Below are positions 27,299-35,694 of a stretch of 64,000 bases of DNA, one piece after another (positions within the stretch are counted from its first letter, which is position 1; each line of letters starts with the position of its first letter). The translations under genes were made by a program, and so were the position numbers. Source of the DNA: Novosphingobium sp. (lineage in GTDB: Bacteria > Pseudomonadota > Alphaproteobacteria > Sphingomonadales > Sphingomonadaceae); contig NZ_JAUYRV010000052.1 of assembly GCF_030696665.1 (NCBI RefSeq), positions 1 through 64,000 of the forward strand, given 5' to 3'. The notes beneath the pieces are model-generated. The model had not been told where the DNA came from. It did not search any database and was given only the letters and a program-made list of their open reading frames with translations.

Positions 27299-28423
27299 AT
27301 GGCCCGTCGTTCGCTCTCCCTTATAATGTCGCTCGCGCTGCTGCCAGCCCTCGGCAGTTGTTCGCAGGGGACGAATGCGCCAGCAGGCCCACCGCCCTTG
27401 TCTGACAGGGCGCTGAAGGCTGTGGTAAAGGCCCCGGGAGCAGACCGCGAAAAGCTTGCCCGCGCGATTGAAAACCTCTTCGCCGAAGACATGGGTGAAA
27501 CCCGCGCGGTGCTCGTTATGAAGGGCGGGCGGATAGTCGCCGAACGCTATGCCCAAGGCTATCACGAGAACACCCGCTTCGTCAGCTGGTCGATGGCCAA
27601 GTCGGTCACCGGTGTGATGATTGGCATGTTGGTATCGGATGGCCGGTTGCGGCTTGATGAGACAGCGCCGGTCCCCGCATGGCAGCGCCCCGGCGATCCG
27701 CGTGGTGAAATCACCTTGCGCCAGCTGCTCCAGATGCGTTCCGGACTGCGCCATTCCGAGGCGATCGACCCGATCTACGAATCCGACGAAGTGCGAATGC
27801 TGTTCCTTGATGGGCGCGAGAACATGGCCCGCTATGCCGAGGACCAGCCGCTGGAAGCCGAACCCGGGCGCAAGTTCGAATATTCCAGCGCCACCAGCGT
27901 GATCCTCGCCGATCTTGCCGCGCGCGTCCTGACCCCCGCGCCCGATCCCGAAAGCCGCCGCAATGCCGTGGCCGATTATCTGCGCACCCGCCTGTTCGAA
28001 CCGGCAGGAATGAAATCGATGCTGCCCGAATTCGACCGTTCCGGCACGCTTGTCGGCGGATCGCTGATCCACGGCACCGCGCGCGACTGGGCGAAGTTCG
28101 GTGAATTCCTGCGCAACAAGGGTTCGGTAAAGGGCGCGCAGATCATGCCGCGCCAGTGGATCGACTTCATGGTCACACCCTCCCCGCGCGAGGGACAATA
28201 CGGCGCACAAATCTGGCTGAACCGCCAGGCCACGAACGGCGATTCCTCACTGTTCCCAGATCGCGGGCCGAAAGACCTGTTCGCCTGCATCGGCCATCTT
28301 GGCCAATATGTGCTGGTCAGCCCAAGCCTTGGCCTGACCGTCGTCCGCCTCGGCAAAACGCAGGATGATCAGGGCGACAGAGTTGTCGATGGCCTTGCCG
28401 ATGTGGTGGCGCTGTACCGCTAG
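27299..28423 (+). CDS. Serine hydrolase lipoprotein (class C beta-lactamase family fold)
   Basis: This is probably an esterase, peptidase or amidase of the beta-lactamase/transpeptidase-like superfamily rather than a true beta-lactamase. From ATG 27299 (374 residues) the N-terminus MARRSLSLIMSLALLPALGSC is a lipoprotein signal with the lipidated Cys in LGSC. The catalytic S-x-x-K is in SWSMAKSVTG, the tyrosine motif is YSSATS, and the third motif is a GHLGQ stretch near the C-terminus. An ATG at 27266 is less likely. The stop codon shares the palindrome CTAG (28420-28423) with the convergent phzF-like gene. Confidence 0.85.
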   Translation: MARRSLSLIMSLALLPALGSCSQGTNAPAGPPPLSDRALKAVVKAPGADREKLARAIENLFAEDMGETRAVLVMKGGRIVAERYAQGYHENTRFVSWSMAKSVTGVMIGMLVSDGRLRLDETAPVPAWQRPGDPRGEITLRQLLQMRSGLRHSEAIDPIYESDEVRMLFLDGRENMARYAEDQPLEAEPGRKFEYSSATSVILADLAARVLTPAPDPESRRNAVADYLRTRLFEPAGMKSMLPEFDRSGTLVGGSLIHGTARDWAKFGEFLRNKGSVKGAQIMPRQWIDFMVTPSPREGQYGAQIWLNRQATNGDSSLFPDRGPKDLFACIGHLGQYVLVSPSLGLTVVRLGKTQDDQGDRVVDGLADVVALYR

Positions 28424-29235
28424 GGCAGCCTGAACAGGCCTTCCACGACGGTCACACAATCGCCGCCCAGCAGCACGCGATCACCCTCCAGCCGGCAAGC
28501 GAAGTCCGCCCCGCGCGTTGAAGCCTGATGCGCGGCAAAGGCAGTGCGGCCCAGCTTGTGCGCCCACATCGGGGTCAGCGCGGCATGGGCAGAACCCGTC
28601 GCAGCGTCCTCATCAATGCCCCCGCCCGGCACAAACACGCGACTCACAATATCGGCGCCCGACGCATGGCCTGCGCCCGGCGCGGTCGCGATGAACTGGG
28701 CATCGCCGTACTGCAGCAATGCCTTGAAATCGGGAGCCAGCGCCAGCACGTCGTGCGCTGAAGCATAAACGAACAGGTTATATCCCTCGCACTGCCACAC
28801 CTCATCCGGCACCGGAGCGCCAAGCATCGGCACCGCCGCATCGAAACTGCCGGGCGCAGTTGGAACCACCGGCAGCGACAGGACATAGCGGTCACCATCG
28901 CGCGCCACTTCCAGGATGCCTGCCTTGAGCGTAGCAAAGGTCACACGCCCGCGCATCGGGTCTTGCCCCAGCACGACATGGCCCGAAGCGAGCGTGGCGT
29001 GGCCGCACATCGGCACTTCGACTGCAGGGGTGAACCACCGCAGCTCGAAATCGGCCGCGCCGGTGTGGTCGGGCACCAGAAACGCAGTCTCGGCGAACAT
29101 ATTCTCCGCGCCAATTGCCTGCAGTGTGGCGTCGTCGGGCCATGCCTCAAGCATCATGACCGCCGCCTGATTGCCGCTCAGCGCCCGCGCGGTGAAGGCA
29201 TCGACATGAAAATAGGGGACTTTCGCATCTCTCAT
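28420..29235 (-). CDS. PhzF family isomerase/epimerase
   Basis: These enzymes have the diaminopimelate epimerase fold; PhzF itself isomerises a phenazine precursor, but most homologues have unknown substrates. The 271-residue protein has the N-terminal FHVDAFTARALSGNQAAV, the likely catalytic Glu in NMFAETAFL and the second-half motif DEDAATGSAHAAL. There are no phenazine genes nearby, so a phenazine role is unlikely. The start overlaps the stop of the cation efflux gene by 4 bp, and it follows pdxH and that gene in one operon. Confidence 0.88.
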   Translation of the reverse strand: MRDAKVPYFHVDAFTARALSGNQAAVMMLEAWPDDATLQAIGAENMFAETAFLVPDHTGAADFELRWFTPAVEVPMCGHATLASGHVVLGQDPMRGRVTFATLKAGILEVARDGDRYVLSLPVVPTAPGSFDAAVPMLGAPVPDEVWQCEGYNLFVYASAHDVLALAPDFKALLQYGDAQFIATAPGAGHASGADIVSRVFVPGGGIDEDAATGSAHAALTPMWAHKLGRTAFAAHQASTRGADFACRLEGDRVLLGGDCVTVVEGLFRLP

Positions 29236-30197
29236 GCGCTGGGTGCTCCTTGCGCCAATATCGCCGGACTGGTGCCATCCACGCCCGATTCAAGCAGGTT
29301 TTCCGCGCCCATCAGCCCTTCATCCACCAGCCCTTCGGGATCGGGATGAATGAGGATTTCGACGCCCGGAAACGCCACCATCAGCTTCTCCTCGATCTCG
29401 TCCATAACCCGGTGCGCCTCAGTCACGGTCATGCGCCCGTCGATCCAGACGTGGAACTGGACGAAATCACGATCGCCGCTGGTGCGCGTGCGCAAATCGT
29501 GCAGGCCCTTCAACTCCGGGTGCTGCGAGACCACTTCAAGAAAGCGCTCGCGCTTTTCCAGCGGCCATTCGTGGTCCATCAACTGGTCCACCGCGGCCTG
29601 CGACGCGCCCCACGCCCCCCACGCCAGCCACAGCGCAATGCCGAACGCAAACACCGCGTCCGCCCCGCGAATGCCTGCCCAAGCCTCAAGCAGCAGCGCC
29701 GCAATCACTGCAAGGTTGAGAAACAGGTCGGACTTGTAATGCACATTGTCGGTGCTGATCGCGAGGCTTTGCGTCTGGCGGATCACATGACGCTGGTAGG
29801 CCAGCAGGGCCAGGGTCGCCGCCATCGCGATGGCTGAGACGACCACGCCCGTTTCGGCCTGCGCCACTTGCGCCTGCCCCAGAAACTGGCCGACCGCGCG
29901 AAAGGCAATGCCGATGGCTGAAATAGAGATGAGCACGACCTGAAACATCGCCGCCAGCGCCTCGGCCTTGCCGTGGCCAAAGCGGTGGTTGGCGTCGTCT
30001 GGCATGGCGGCAACCCACACGCCAATCAGCGTTGCAACGCTGGCCACAAAATCAAGCGCCGTATCGGCAAGGCTCCCAAGCATTGAAGCAGAGCCGGTAG
30101 ATAGCACCGCCCACAGCTTCATCCCCACCAGCAGGAGCGCCACCACGATGCTGGCAAGGGCGGCCTTGCGGTTCAGATTGGCATGTTCAGCAGTCAT
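29232..30197 (-). CDS. Cation diffusion facilitator family transporter (FieF-like)
   Basis: This is an inner-membrane proton/metal antiporter that exports Zn or Fe and similar divalent ions. From ATG 30197 (321 residues) there are six membrane helices. The metal site is in helices 2 and 5 (SLADTALDF and the HYKSD of DNVHYKSD), matching the E. coli FieF Asp/Asp/His/Asp set. A cytoplasmic C-terminal domain with His residues (QFHVWIDGRMTVTEAHRV) follows. The frame is open further upstream but overlaps pdxH. It lies 10 bp downstream of pdxH and overlaps the phzF-like gene. Confidence 0.92.
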   Translation of the reverse strand: MTAEHANLNRKAALASIVVALLLVGMKLWAVLSTGSASMLGSLADTALDFVASVATLIGVWVAAMPDDANHRFGHGKAEALAAMFQVVLISISAIGIAFRAVGQFLGQAQVAQAETGVVVSAIAMAATLALLAYQRHVIRQTQSLAISTDNVHYKSDLFLNLAVIAALLLEAWAGIRGADAVFAFGIALWLAWGAWGASQAAVDQLMDHEWPLEKRERFLEVVSQHPELKGLHDLRTRTSGDRDFVQFHVWIDGRMTVTEAHRVMDEIEEKLMVAFPGVEILIHPDPEGLVDEGLMGAENLLESGVDGTSPAILAQGAPSA

Positions 30198-30207
30198 ACG
30201 CGCTGCC

Positions 30208-30819
30208 TTAGGGGTAAAGCAGGCTGCTGGTCCAGCCGCCAGCGCCATCGGCAACAAAGCGGCGGCGTTCATGCAGGCGATAATCTCGGTCCTGCCAGAA
30301 CTCGATGGCGGCTGGCGTCACGCGATAGCCTGACCAGTGCGCCGGGCGCGGCACATCACCATCGGAATACTGCGCCCGCAGCGCGTCGACGCGGTCGAGA
30401 TAGGTTTGCCGATCAGGCAGCGGGCGCGACTGGTCTGACGCTGCCGAGCCAAGCCGCGATTCGGGATGTCGACTGGCGAAATAGGCATCGGCCTCGTCCG
30501 CGCTCACTTGAACGATAGGGCCTTCAATGCGGATCTGGCGACGCAGCGATTTCCAGTGGAACAGCAGCGCGACATGGGGATTGGAGGCCAGTTCCCCGCC
30601 CTTGCGGCTGTTGAAGTTGGTGTAGAACACAAAACCGTCTGCACCGTGCCCTTTCAGCAACACCATCCGCACCGAGGGCAAGCCATCGGCCGTGGCGGTG
30701 GCGAGCGCCATTGCATTCGGGTCGTTCGGCTCGCTCTGCTGCGCCTGCGCGAACCATGCTTCGAAGATCGCGAGGGGATCGGCGTGAGGGATCGCTTCAG
30801 AATTCTGTTCAGACTTCAC
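30208..30819 (-). CDS. pdxH: Pyridoxamine 5'-phosphate oxidase
   Basis: PdxH is an FMN enzyme that oxidises pyridoxine/pyridoxamine 5'-phosphate to pyridoxal phosphate, the last step of vitamin B6 synthesis. I chose GTG 30819 (VKSEQNSEAIPHADP), which has CAGGA upstream and gives 203 residues, the usual length. Conserved features are MALATATADGLPSVRMVLLKG, FYTNFNSRKGGEL and the C-terminal FWQDRDYRLHERRRF with the Arg/His pair. It is the first gene of the pdxH-CDF-phzF operon. Confidence 0.95.
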   Translation of the reverse strand: MKSEQNSEAIPHADPLAIFEAWFAQAQQSEPNDPNAMALATATADGLPSVRMVLLKGHGADGFVFYTNFNSRKGGELASNPHVALLFHWKSLRRQIRIEGPIVQVSADEADAYFASRHPESRLGSAASDQSRPLPDRQTYLDRVDALRAQYSDGDVPRPAHWSGYRVTPAAIEFWQDRDYRLHERRRFVADGAGGWTSSLLYP

Positions 30820-31053
30820 GGCAGTTTCCTGAAAAGGTTTACGGGGTTTACACGGTCCAAGGGAGAAACTGTCAGGGGCGTTTCTGGCGCTGCCTGAGGC
30901 CCCCGCCTTCGCGGTGACGCAACATGCAAACTCTGCTCGAAGCGGCGCGTTTCTCAATGACCGGGATCAATTCCATGAAGCGGACCTACTCCCCAAAGCC
31001 AATGTAGGAAAGCCAACCTTGCGGGCAGGCCCTGCGCGCCCTAGCTATGCGGC

Positions 31054-31998
31054 ATGGCCGATCCGTATTCTACTCTGGGAGTTCCGCGCAGCGCGAGCGA
31101 GAAGGACATCAAGTCCGCCTATCGCAAGCTGGCCAAGGAATTGCACCCCGACAAAAACAAAGACAACCCCAAGGCCACGGAGCGCTTCTCCGAGGTTACC
31201 CGCGCCTATGACCTGCTGACCGACAAGGACAAGCGCGCCCGGTTCGACCGTGGCGAGATTGACGCCGATGGCAACCCGGCAGGCCCGTTCGGCGGAGGCT
31301 TTGGCGGCGGCGGGTTTGGGGGCGGCTCTCGTGGCAATCAGGGCGGTTTCCGCCATGACGGCGGGTTTGAAGGCGGTGCTGCCGAAGGCATCGACATTGG
31401 CGACATCTTCGAAGGGCTGTTCGGCGGGCGCGGCGGCATGGGCGGCGGTCCGGGCGGAGCGCGGCGCGGCCCACCGCCCAAAGGTGCGAACGTCAGCTAT
31501 CGTCTGAAAGTGTCGTTCGAGGACGCGGCGACGCGCGCCAACCAGCGCATCACGCTGTCCGATGGCAAGACCATCGACCTCAAGCTTCCTGCAGGTGTGG
31601 AAAGCGGCCAGCAGATGCGCCTTGGCGGCAAGGGCGAAGCCGGCCCCGGCGGCAGCGGCGATGCCATCGTCACCATCGAGATCGGCACCCACGCATTCTA
31701 TGAGCGCGATGGCGACAATATCCGGCTCGACCTGCCGGTCAGTCTGGCAGAAGCGGTCTACGGCGCGAAAGTGAAAGTGCCCACGGTTGACGGCGCGGTC
31801 ATGCTGACGGTCGCACCCGGAAGTTCCAGCGGACGCACATTGCGGCTCAAGGACCGGGGCTTTTCACGCAAGGACGGCACGCGAGGTGACCAGTTGGTCA
31901 CACTGCAAATCGACCTTCCTGCAGAAGATGCGGACCTTAAAGCCCGTCTCGATGGTTGGCAGGATATGAGAAACCTTCGCAGCAAACTTGGTGTCTAA
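31054..31998 (+). CDS. DnaJ-class co-chaperone without zinc finger (CbpA/DnaJ-like)
   Basis: This is a J-domain protein that stimulates Hsp70 ATPase. The 314-residue protein has a J domain at residues 3-66 with HPD in KELHPDKNKD. A long Gly/Phe-rich linker (about 75-145) has repeated GGGFGG. Two beta-barrel client-binding domains follow (YRLKVSFEDAATRANQ..., LDLPVSLAEAVYGAKVKVP). The CxxCxGxG zinc repeats of classical DnaJ are missing, so it is a type II protein like CbpA. Its TAA stop is directly followed by the ATG of the YihY gene. Confidence 0.9.
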   Translation: MADPYSTLGVPRSASEKDIKSAYRKLAKELHPDKNKDNPKATERFSEVTRAYDLLTDKDKRARFDRGEIDADGNPAGPFGGGFGGGGFGGGSRGNQGGFRHDGGFEGGAAEGIDIGDIFEGLFGGRGGMGGGPGGARRGPPPKGANVSYRLKVSFEDAATRANQRITLSDGKTIDLKLPAGVESGQQMRLGGKGEAGPGGSGDAIVTIEIGTHAFYERDGDNIRLDLPVSLAEAVYGAKVKVPTVDGAVMLTVAPGSSSGRTLRLKDRGFSRKDGTRGDQLVTLQIDLPAEDADLKARLDGWQDMRNLRSKLGV

Positions 31999-33075
31999 AT
32001 GAGCGCCCCCGGCCAGCCACCGCCGGGTGAAGATCCGGGCGCACCCCTCCCGATGCTGTACATGCCGAACCTCTCGCCCGAGGCACGGCGGCGGGATGCC
32101 ATGCGTTGGCGCGCAGGCCTTGGCGATGCGCACCGACGGCTTGGCCCGAACAGCCAATTGCGGATCAGCCGCGCTTGGGAAGTCATCAAGCGCGTCTGGG
32201 TCGGCGTGTTCAACGACGGATCGATCCACGCCGGCAATCTTGCCTACATGATCGTCATTGCGCTGTTTCCGTTCTTCATCGCCAGCGCCGCGATGTTTTC
32301 CCTGATCGGCGAGGCAAGCCAGCGTGCCGCTGCGATTGACGCGGTGTTGATCGCCATGCCCCCCGTGGTCGCCGCCACCATCGAACCTGTCGCGCGCAGT
32401 GTGATCGAGGCGCGCAGTGGGTGGCTGCTGTGGATCGGCGGTCTGGTGGGTCTGTGGACGGTGGGCAGCCTGGTTGAAACGATTCGGGATATTCTGCGCC
32501 GCGCCTATGGCACGCAGTGGGAGCATGCCTTCTGGCGCTACCGGCTGATGTCAACGGGCATCATCATCGCATCGGTGGTGCTCATCCTGCTGGCGATTTT
32601 TGCGCAAGTGATCATCGGCACCGCGCAGGAAGTCATTCAGGCATTCCTGCCGCAGTTCGGCAATCTTGTTGCAGGCCTTGCTTTATCGCGATTCATCCCG
32701 GCAGCGGTGCTTTACGGCGCGCTTTGGCTGCTGTTTATCTCGCTGACCCCCGGTGCCTATCGCGGGCGCAGCTACCCCAAATGGCCAGGTGCGCTGTTCG
32801 TCACGGCGTGGTGGATCGCCGTCACCAGCGCCCTTCCCGGCCTGTTGCGGACCTTTTTCTCCTACGATTTAACCTATGGCAGCCTTGCCGGCATCATGAT
32901 CGCCCTTTTCTTTTTCTGGCTGGTCGGCTTAGGGATGGTCGTGGGAGCCGAACTCAACGCCGCACTTGCCGAAACGCCGGAAGAACGCGACATGCTGGGA
33001 CAAGCCGACAATCGCGCCCACATCAATGACGGGCAGCGGGATCGAGACGATAGAAGCGAGAACGAAAACGCATGA
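31999..33075 (+). CDS. YihY/BrkB family inner-membrane protein
   Basis: The family is often called ribonuclease BN in error; its real function is unsettled. The 358-residue protein has a Pro-rich cytoplasmic N-terminus of about 70 residues, then six hydrophobic segments. The family motifs DGSIHAGNLAYMIVIALFPFFIA and FSYDLTYGSLAGIMIALFFFW are present, with a charged C-terminal tail. It begins directly after the DnaJ-like stop and its stop overlaps the fabI ATG by 4 bp (ATGA). Confidence 0.9.
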   Translation: MSAPGQPPPGEDPGAPLPMLYMPNLSPEARRRDAMRWRAGLGDAHRRLGPNSQLRISRAWEVIKRVWVGVFNDGSIHAGNLAYMIVIALFPFFIASAAMFSLIGEASQRAAAIDAVLIAMPPVVAATIEPVARSVIEARSGWLLWIGGLVGLWTVGSLVETIRDILRRAYGTQWEHAFWRYRLMSTGIIIASVVLILLAIFAQVIIGTAQEVIQAFLPQFGNLVAGLALSRFIPAAVLYGALWLLFISLTPGAYRGRSYPKWPGALFVTAWWIAVTSALPGLLRTFFSYDLTYGSLAGIMIALFFFWLVGLGMVVGAELNAALAETPEERDMLGQADNRAHINDGQRDRDDRSENENA

Positions 33076-33875
33076 CCGGACTTATGCAAGGCAAACGCGG
33101 ATTGATCATGGGCCTGGCCAATGACAAGTCGCTGGCCTGGGGCATCGCCAAGAAACTGCACGAACACGGCGCAGAACTGGCCTTCTCCTATCAGGGTGAA
33201 GCGCTGGAAAAGCGTGTGCGCCCGCTGGCGGAAAGCCTCGGCAGCGATTTCCTGATCGAATGCGACGTGGCCGACATGGACGCGCTGGACCAGACGTTTG
33301 AAACGCTGAAAGCCCGCTGGCCCACTATCGACTTCATCGTTCACGCCATCGGCTATTCGGACAAGACCCAGTTGCGCGGCAAGTATTACGATACCACGCT
33401 CGACAACTTCCTGATGACGATGAACATTTCGGCCTACAGCCTTGTCGCGGTGACCAAGCGCGCGATGGAGATGATGTCGGCAGGCGGATCGATCGTGACG
33501 CTGACCTACTACGGTGCGGAAAAGGTTGTGCCGCACTACAACGTGATGGGCGTGGCCAAGGCGGCGCTGGAAGCCAGCGTGAAATATCTTGCCAACGACT
33601 GCGGTCCTGCGGGCGTGCGCGTGAACGCGATCTCGGCCGGGCCGATCAAGACGCTGGCCGCCAGCGGCATCGGCGATTTCCGCTACATCCTGAAGTGGAA
33701 CGAGCTGAACAGCCCGATGCGCCGCAACGTGACCATCGACGATGTGGGTGGCGCAGGGCTTTACCTGCTGTCTGACCTTGCATCAGGCGTGACGGGTGAG
33801 ACGCACCATGTCGACGCGGGCTACCACACCGTCGGCATGAAGCAGGAAGACGCTCCCGATATTGCGCTGGGGTGA
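33072..33875 (+). CDS. fabI: Enoyl-[acyl-carrier-protein] reductase (NADH) FabI
   Basis: FabI reduces the trans-2-enoyl-ACP double bond, the last step of each fatty acid elongation cycle, and is the target of triclosan. The 267-residue protein has the nucleotide-binding MGLANDKSLAWGIA, HAIGYSD near residue 91, and the catalytic Tyr156 and Lys163 (HYNVMGVAK). These match E. coli numbering, with Tyr146 and Met159 also conserved. It is the third gene of the dnaJ-like/yihY/fabI operon. A palindromic repeat element begins 24 bp after its stop. Confidence 0.97.
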   Translation: MTGLMQGKRGLIMGLANDKSLAWGIAKKLHEHGAELAFSYQGEALEKRVRPLAESLGSDFLIECDVADMDALDQTFETLKARWPTIDFIVHAIGYSDKTQLRGKYYDTTLDNFLMTMNISAYSLVAVTKRAMEMMSAGGSIVTLTYYGAEKVVPHYNVMGVAKAALEASVKYLANDCGPAGVRVNAISAGPIKTLAASGIGDFRYILKWNELNSPMRRNVTIDDVGGAGLYLLSDLASGVTGETHHVDAGYHTVGMKQEDAPDIALG

Positions 33876-33899
33876 TTGGCTGAACGGCTCGCGCCGAAG

Positions 33900-34018
33900 C
33901 CCACCCCCAGCCCCTCCCGCCTGCGGGAGGGGAGAAAGATAGCGCTGGTTTGCCCTCCCGCAGGCGGGAGGGCCGCGAGACTTACTGAACGCAGTGAAGT
34001 CAGTCGCAGCGGGGTGGG
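33900..34018. repeat. Modular palindromic repeat, copy A
   Basis: The element reads CCCACCCCCAG, palindrome CCCCTCCCGC-CT-GCGGGAGGGG, spacer, palindrome GCCCTCCCGC-AG-GCGGGAGGGC, CCGCGAGACTTACTGAACGCAGTGAAGT (an imperfect hairpin) and GTCGCAGCGGGGTGGG. Its reverse complement matches copy B (44158-44310) almost base for base. It fills the gap between the convergent fabI and the gene at 34019, and the last bases abut that gene's stop codon. Confidence 0.92.
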
Positions 34019-34585
34019 CTAGTTGCTCGGCGGAGCTGGCGTTGCAGCAGGCACACCATCACGTTCACGCTTGAGCCGGGCCTCATATTCACGCTCGATC
34101 TGCTCGACGCGCGCCTGTTCGGCGGCAGCATCGGTATCAATCGTGCTGAGCCGCTTTTCACGCTCTTCCTCGATCAGCTTGCCGAACTGCACATCGGGGC
34201 CGTTCTTCTTTTCGGCATAGGCGCGGTCGATCAGCTTGCTGAGGCAGCCGGTCGCGCCGCCACCGCCCACTGCGGAGCAGGAATTGGTGCCGAATGAACC
34301 CACCGTTTCATAGGCCTTGACGCGATCCGTCCATGACCGGTTTGCCGGTGATTCAAGATTGTCGCGGAAAGGTTTCGGAATGCGGAAACGCTCTTCCTCT
34401 TCCTTGCGCGCGCAGACGGTGATCGTGTTGCCATCGGACTTGGGGCAGGGATCATCGCCATAGACGATCAACTGGTTCACCCGCTCGCCCGAAGAATCGA
34501 CCATTCCTTGATCGGCCCCTTGAGCAAACGCAGGGATGGCAAGCGCGCTGGACAGCAGCAGGGCGGCAGGAATCAGGCGCTTCAT
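34019..34585 (-). CDS. Secreted protein of unknown function
   Basis: From ATG 34585 (188 residues) it begins with a clear signal peptide (MKRLIPAALLLSSALAIPAFAQ). The mature part has VYGDDPCPKSDGNTITVCARKEEEERFRIPKPFRD, probably a Cys pair, then a second pair (NSCSAVGGGG, TGCLSKL). A highly charged helical C-terminal segment and a Pro-rich end follow. The four cysteines suggest two disulfides in the periplasm. I recall similar proteins in sphingomonads but know no function. Its stop codon lies at the edge of repeat copy A. Confidence 0.75.
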   Translation of the reverse strand: MKRLIPAALLLSSALAIPAFAQGADQGMVDSSGERVNQLIVYGDDPCPKSDGNTITVCARKEEEERFRIPKPFRDNLESPANRSWTDRVKAYETVGSFGTNSCSAVGGGGATGCLSKLIDRAYAEKKNGPDVQFGKLIEEEREKRLSTIDTDAAAEQARVEQIEREYEARLKRERDGVPAATPAPPSN

Positions 34586-34681
34586 CAAGGATCTCCGGTC
34601 AGGCTATGCCCGATATAGGGCGCGTGCGCTGTGAATGGTAGATGAAGAGCCGAATTGCGCAGGTGGTTCCTTGGCGCTCGA

Positions 34682-35191
34682 TCAAATCCGCTTCGAAACC
34701 GCGATAGCGGCGCGGCAGCCCATGCGGATAGCATTGAACAGCAAGGGATAAGCCGGAGCCTGTTCCGCACCTGCCGCCAGCGCAGCATCGCGGTGTTCGC
34801 GCTCGTCATCGCGGAATTCGCGGATCATTTCGGCGAGTTCAGGGTCGCTGTCGCCCAGCTCCTCAAGCTGCTCGGTGTAGTGCAGGTCAATCTCGGTCTC
34901 AATCGCGGCGGTACAGGCCATCGCCGCTTTCGGCCCGATCAGCGCGGTTGCCGCGCCCAGCGCAAATCCTGCAACCGACCAAATCGGCTGCAACACTGTG
35001 GGGCGCACGCCGCGTTTTACCAGCAGGGCATCGAAGCGCTTGCGGTGATCGGCTTCCTGTTCGGCCATCGCGGCAATCTCTGCCGAATGCGGTGCGCGGT
35101 TGCCCATGACCGCCAGTTGCCCGGCATAGATCTGCGTCGCGCCGAATTCTCCGGCCTGATCCACACGCAACATTTGAGCGGTTTTTGTCAT
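34682..35191 (-). CDS. coq7: 3-demethoxyubiquinol hydroxylase Coq7
   Basis: This di-iron hydroxylase carries out the late C6 hydroxylation in ubiquinone synthesis. From ATG 35191 (169 residues) it shows the carboxylate/histidine ligands in two repeats: DQAGEFGA and EQEADHRKRF in the first half, ETEIDLHYTEQ and DDEREHRD in the second. The end IRMGCRAAIAVSKRI is typical. It lies 4 bp after dsbB and is the last gene of the long minus-strand run from proA. Confidence 0.94.
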   Translation of the reverse strand: MTKTAQMLRVDQAGEFGATQIYAGQLAVMGNRAPHSAEIAAMAEQEADHRKRFDALLVKRGVRPTVLQPIWSVAGFALGAATALIGPKAAMACTAAIETEIDLHYTEQLEELGDSDPELAEMIREFRDDEREHRDAALAAGAEQAPAYPLLFNAIRMGCRAAIAVSKRI

Positions 35192-35195
35192 GGCG

Positions 35196-35681
35196 TCAGG
35201 CTCCCTTGCGGCCTTTTCCGAGCAGCGCGAAGACAAGCACCGCACCGCTCAGCGATATCAGGAAATTGAACCCGGCAAGACTGATTCCGAAGAGGGACCA
35301 AGGGGCAACGTCACACCGGATCACGGGCGCGTTCATGATCGCATCAAGCGCATTGCCGCCGCTTTCCGCCACGGTGGCGCAGGCGGTCACACCTTCCCAC
35401 CAACCATACTCGACGCCCGCGTGAAACCCGCCGATCAGCCCTGAAATGCCAGTGGCGGTGGCGGCAAGGATCACCGCCATGTCGCCCGCGCCTTTGCCCC
35501 TCACAGTCAAGGCCAACAGCGCCAGCACAATCGCTGCAATATGCGGATAGCGCTGCCACCAGCACATTTCGCACGGGTAAAGCCCGAACACATATTGCGA
35601 GATCAACGCACCCGCCATCAGGCCGCCGGGGATGAGCAAGGCGAGCGCGTAGGCGGCGTTTCGGGATTGTGCGGCAGTCAT
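35196..35681 (-). CDS. dsbB: Disulfide bond formation protein DsbB
   Basis: DsbB reoxidises DsbA in the periplasm and passes electrons to quinone. The 161-residue protein has four membrane helices, the first-loop Cys pair C37-E-M-C40 (LYPCEMCWWQRYPH) and a second periplasmic Cys pair (TACAT and VIRCD). It sits between ctpA and coq7, a ubiquinone-biosynthesis gene, which fits its quinone use. Spacing is 13 bp from ctpA and 4 bp to coq7. Confidence 0.93.
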   Translation of the reverse strand: MTAAQSRNAAYALALLIPGGLMAGALISQYVFGLYPCEMCWWQRYPHIAAIVLALLALTVRGKGAGDMAVILAATATGISGLIGGFHAGVEYGWWEGVTACATVAESGGNALDAIMNAPVIRCDVAPWSLFGISLAGFNFLISLSGAVLVFALLGKGRKGA

Positions 35682-35694
35682 GCCCGGTGCCCTA

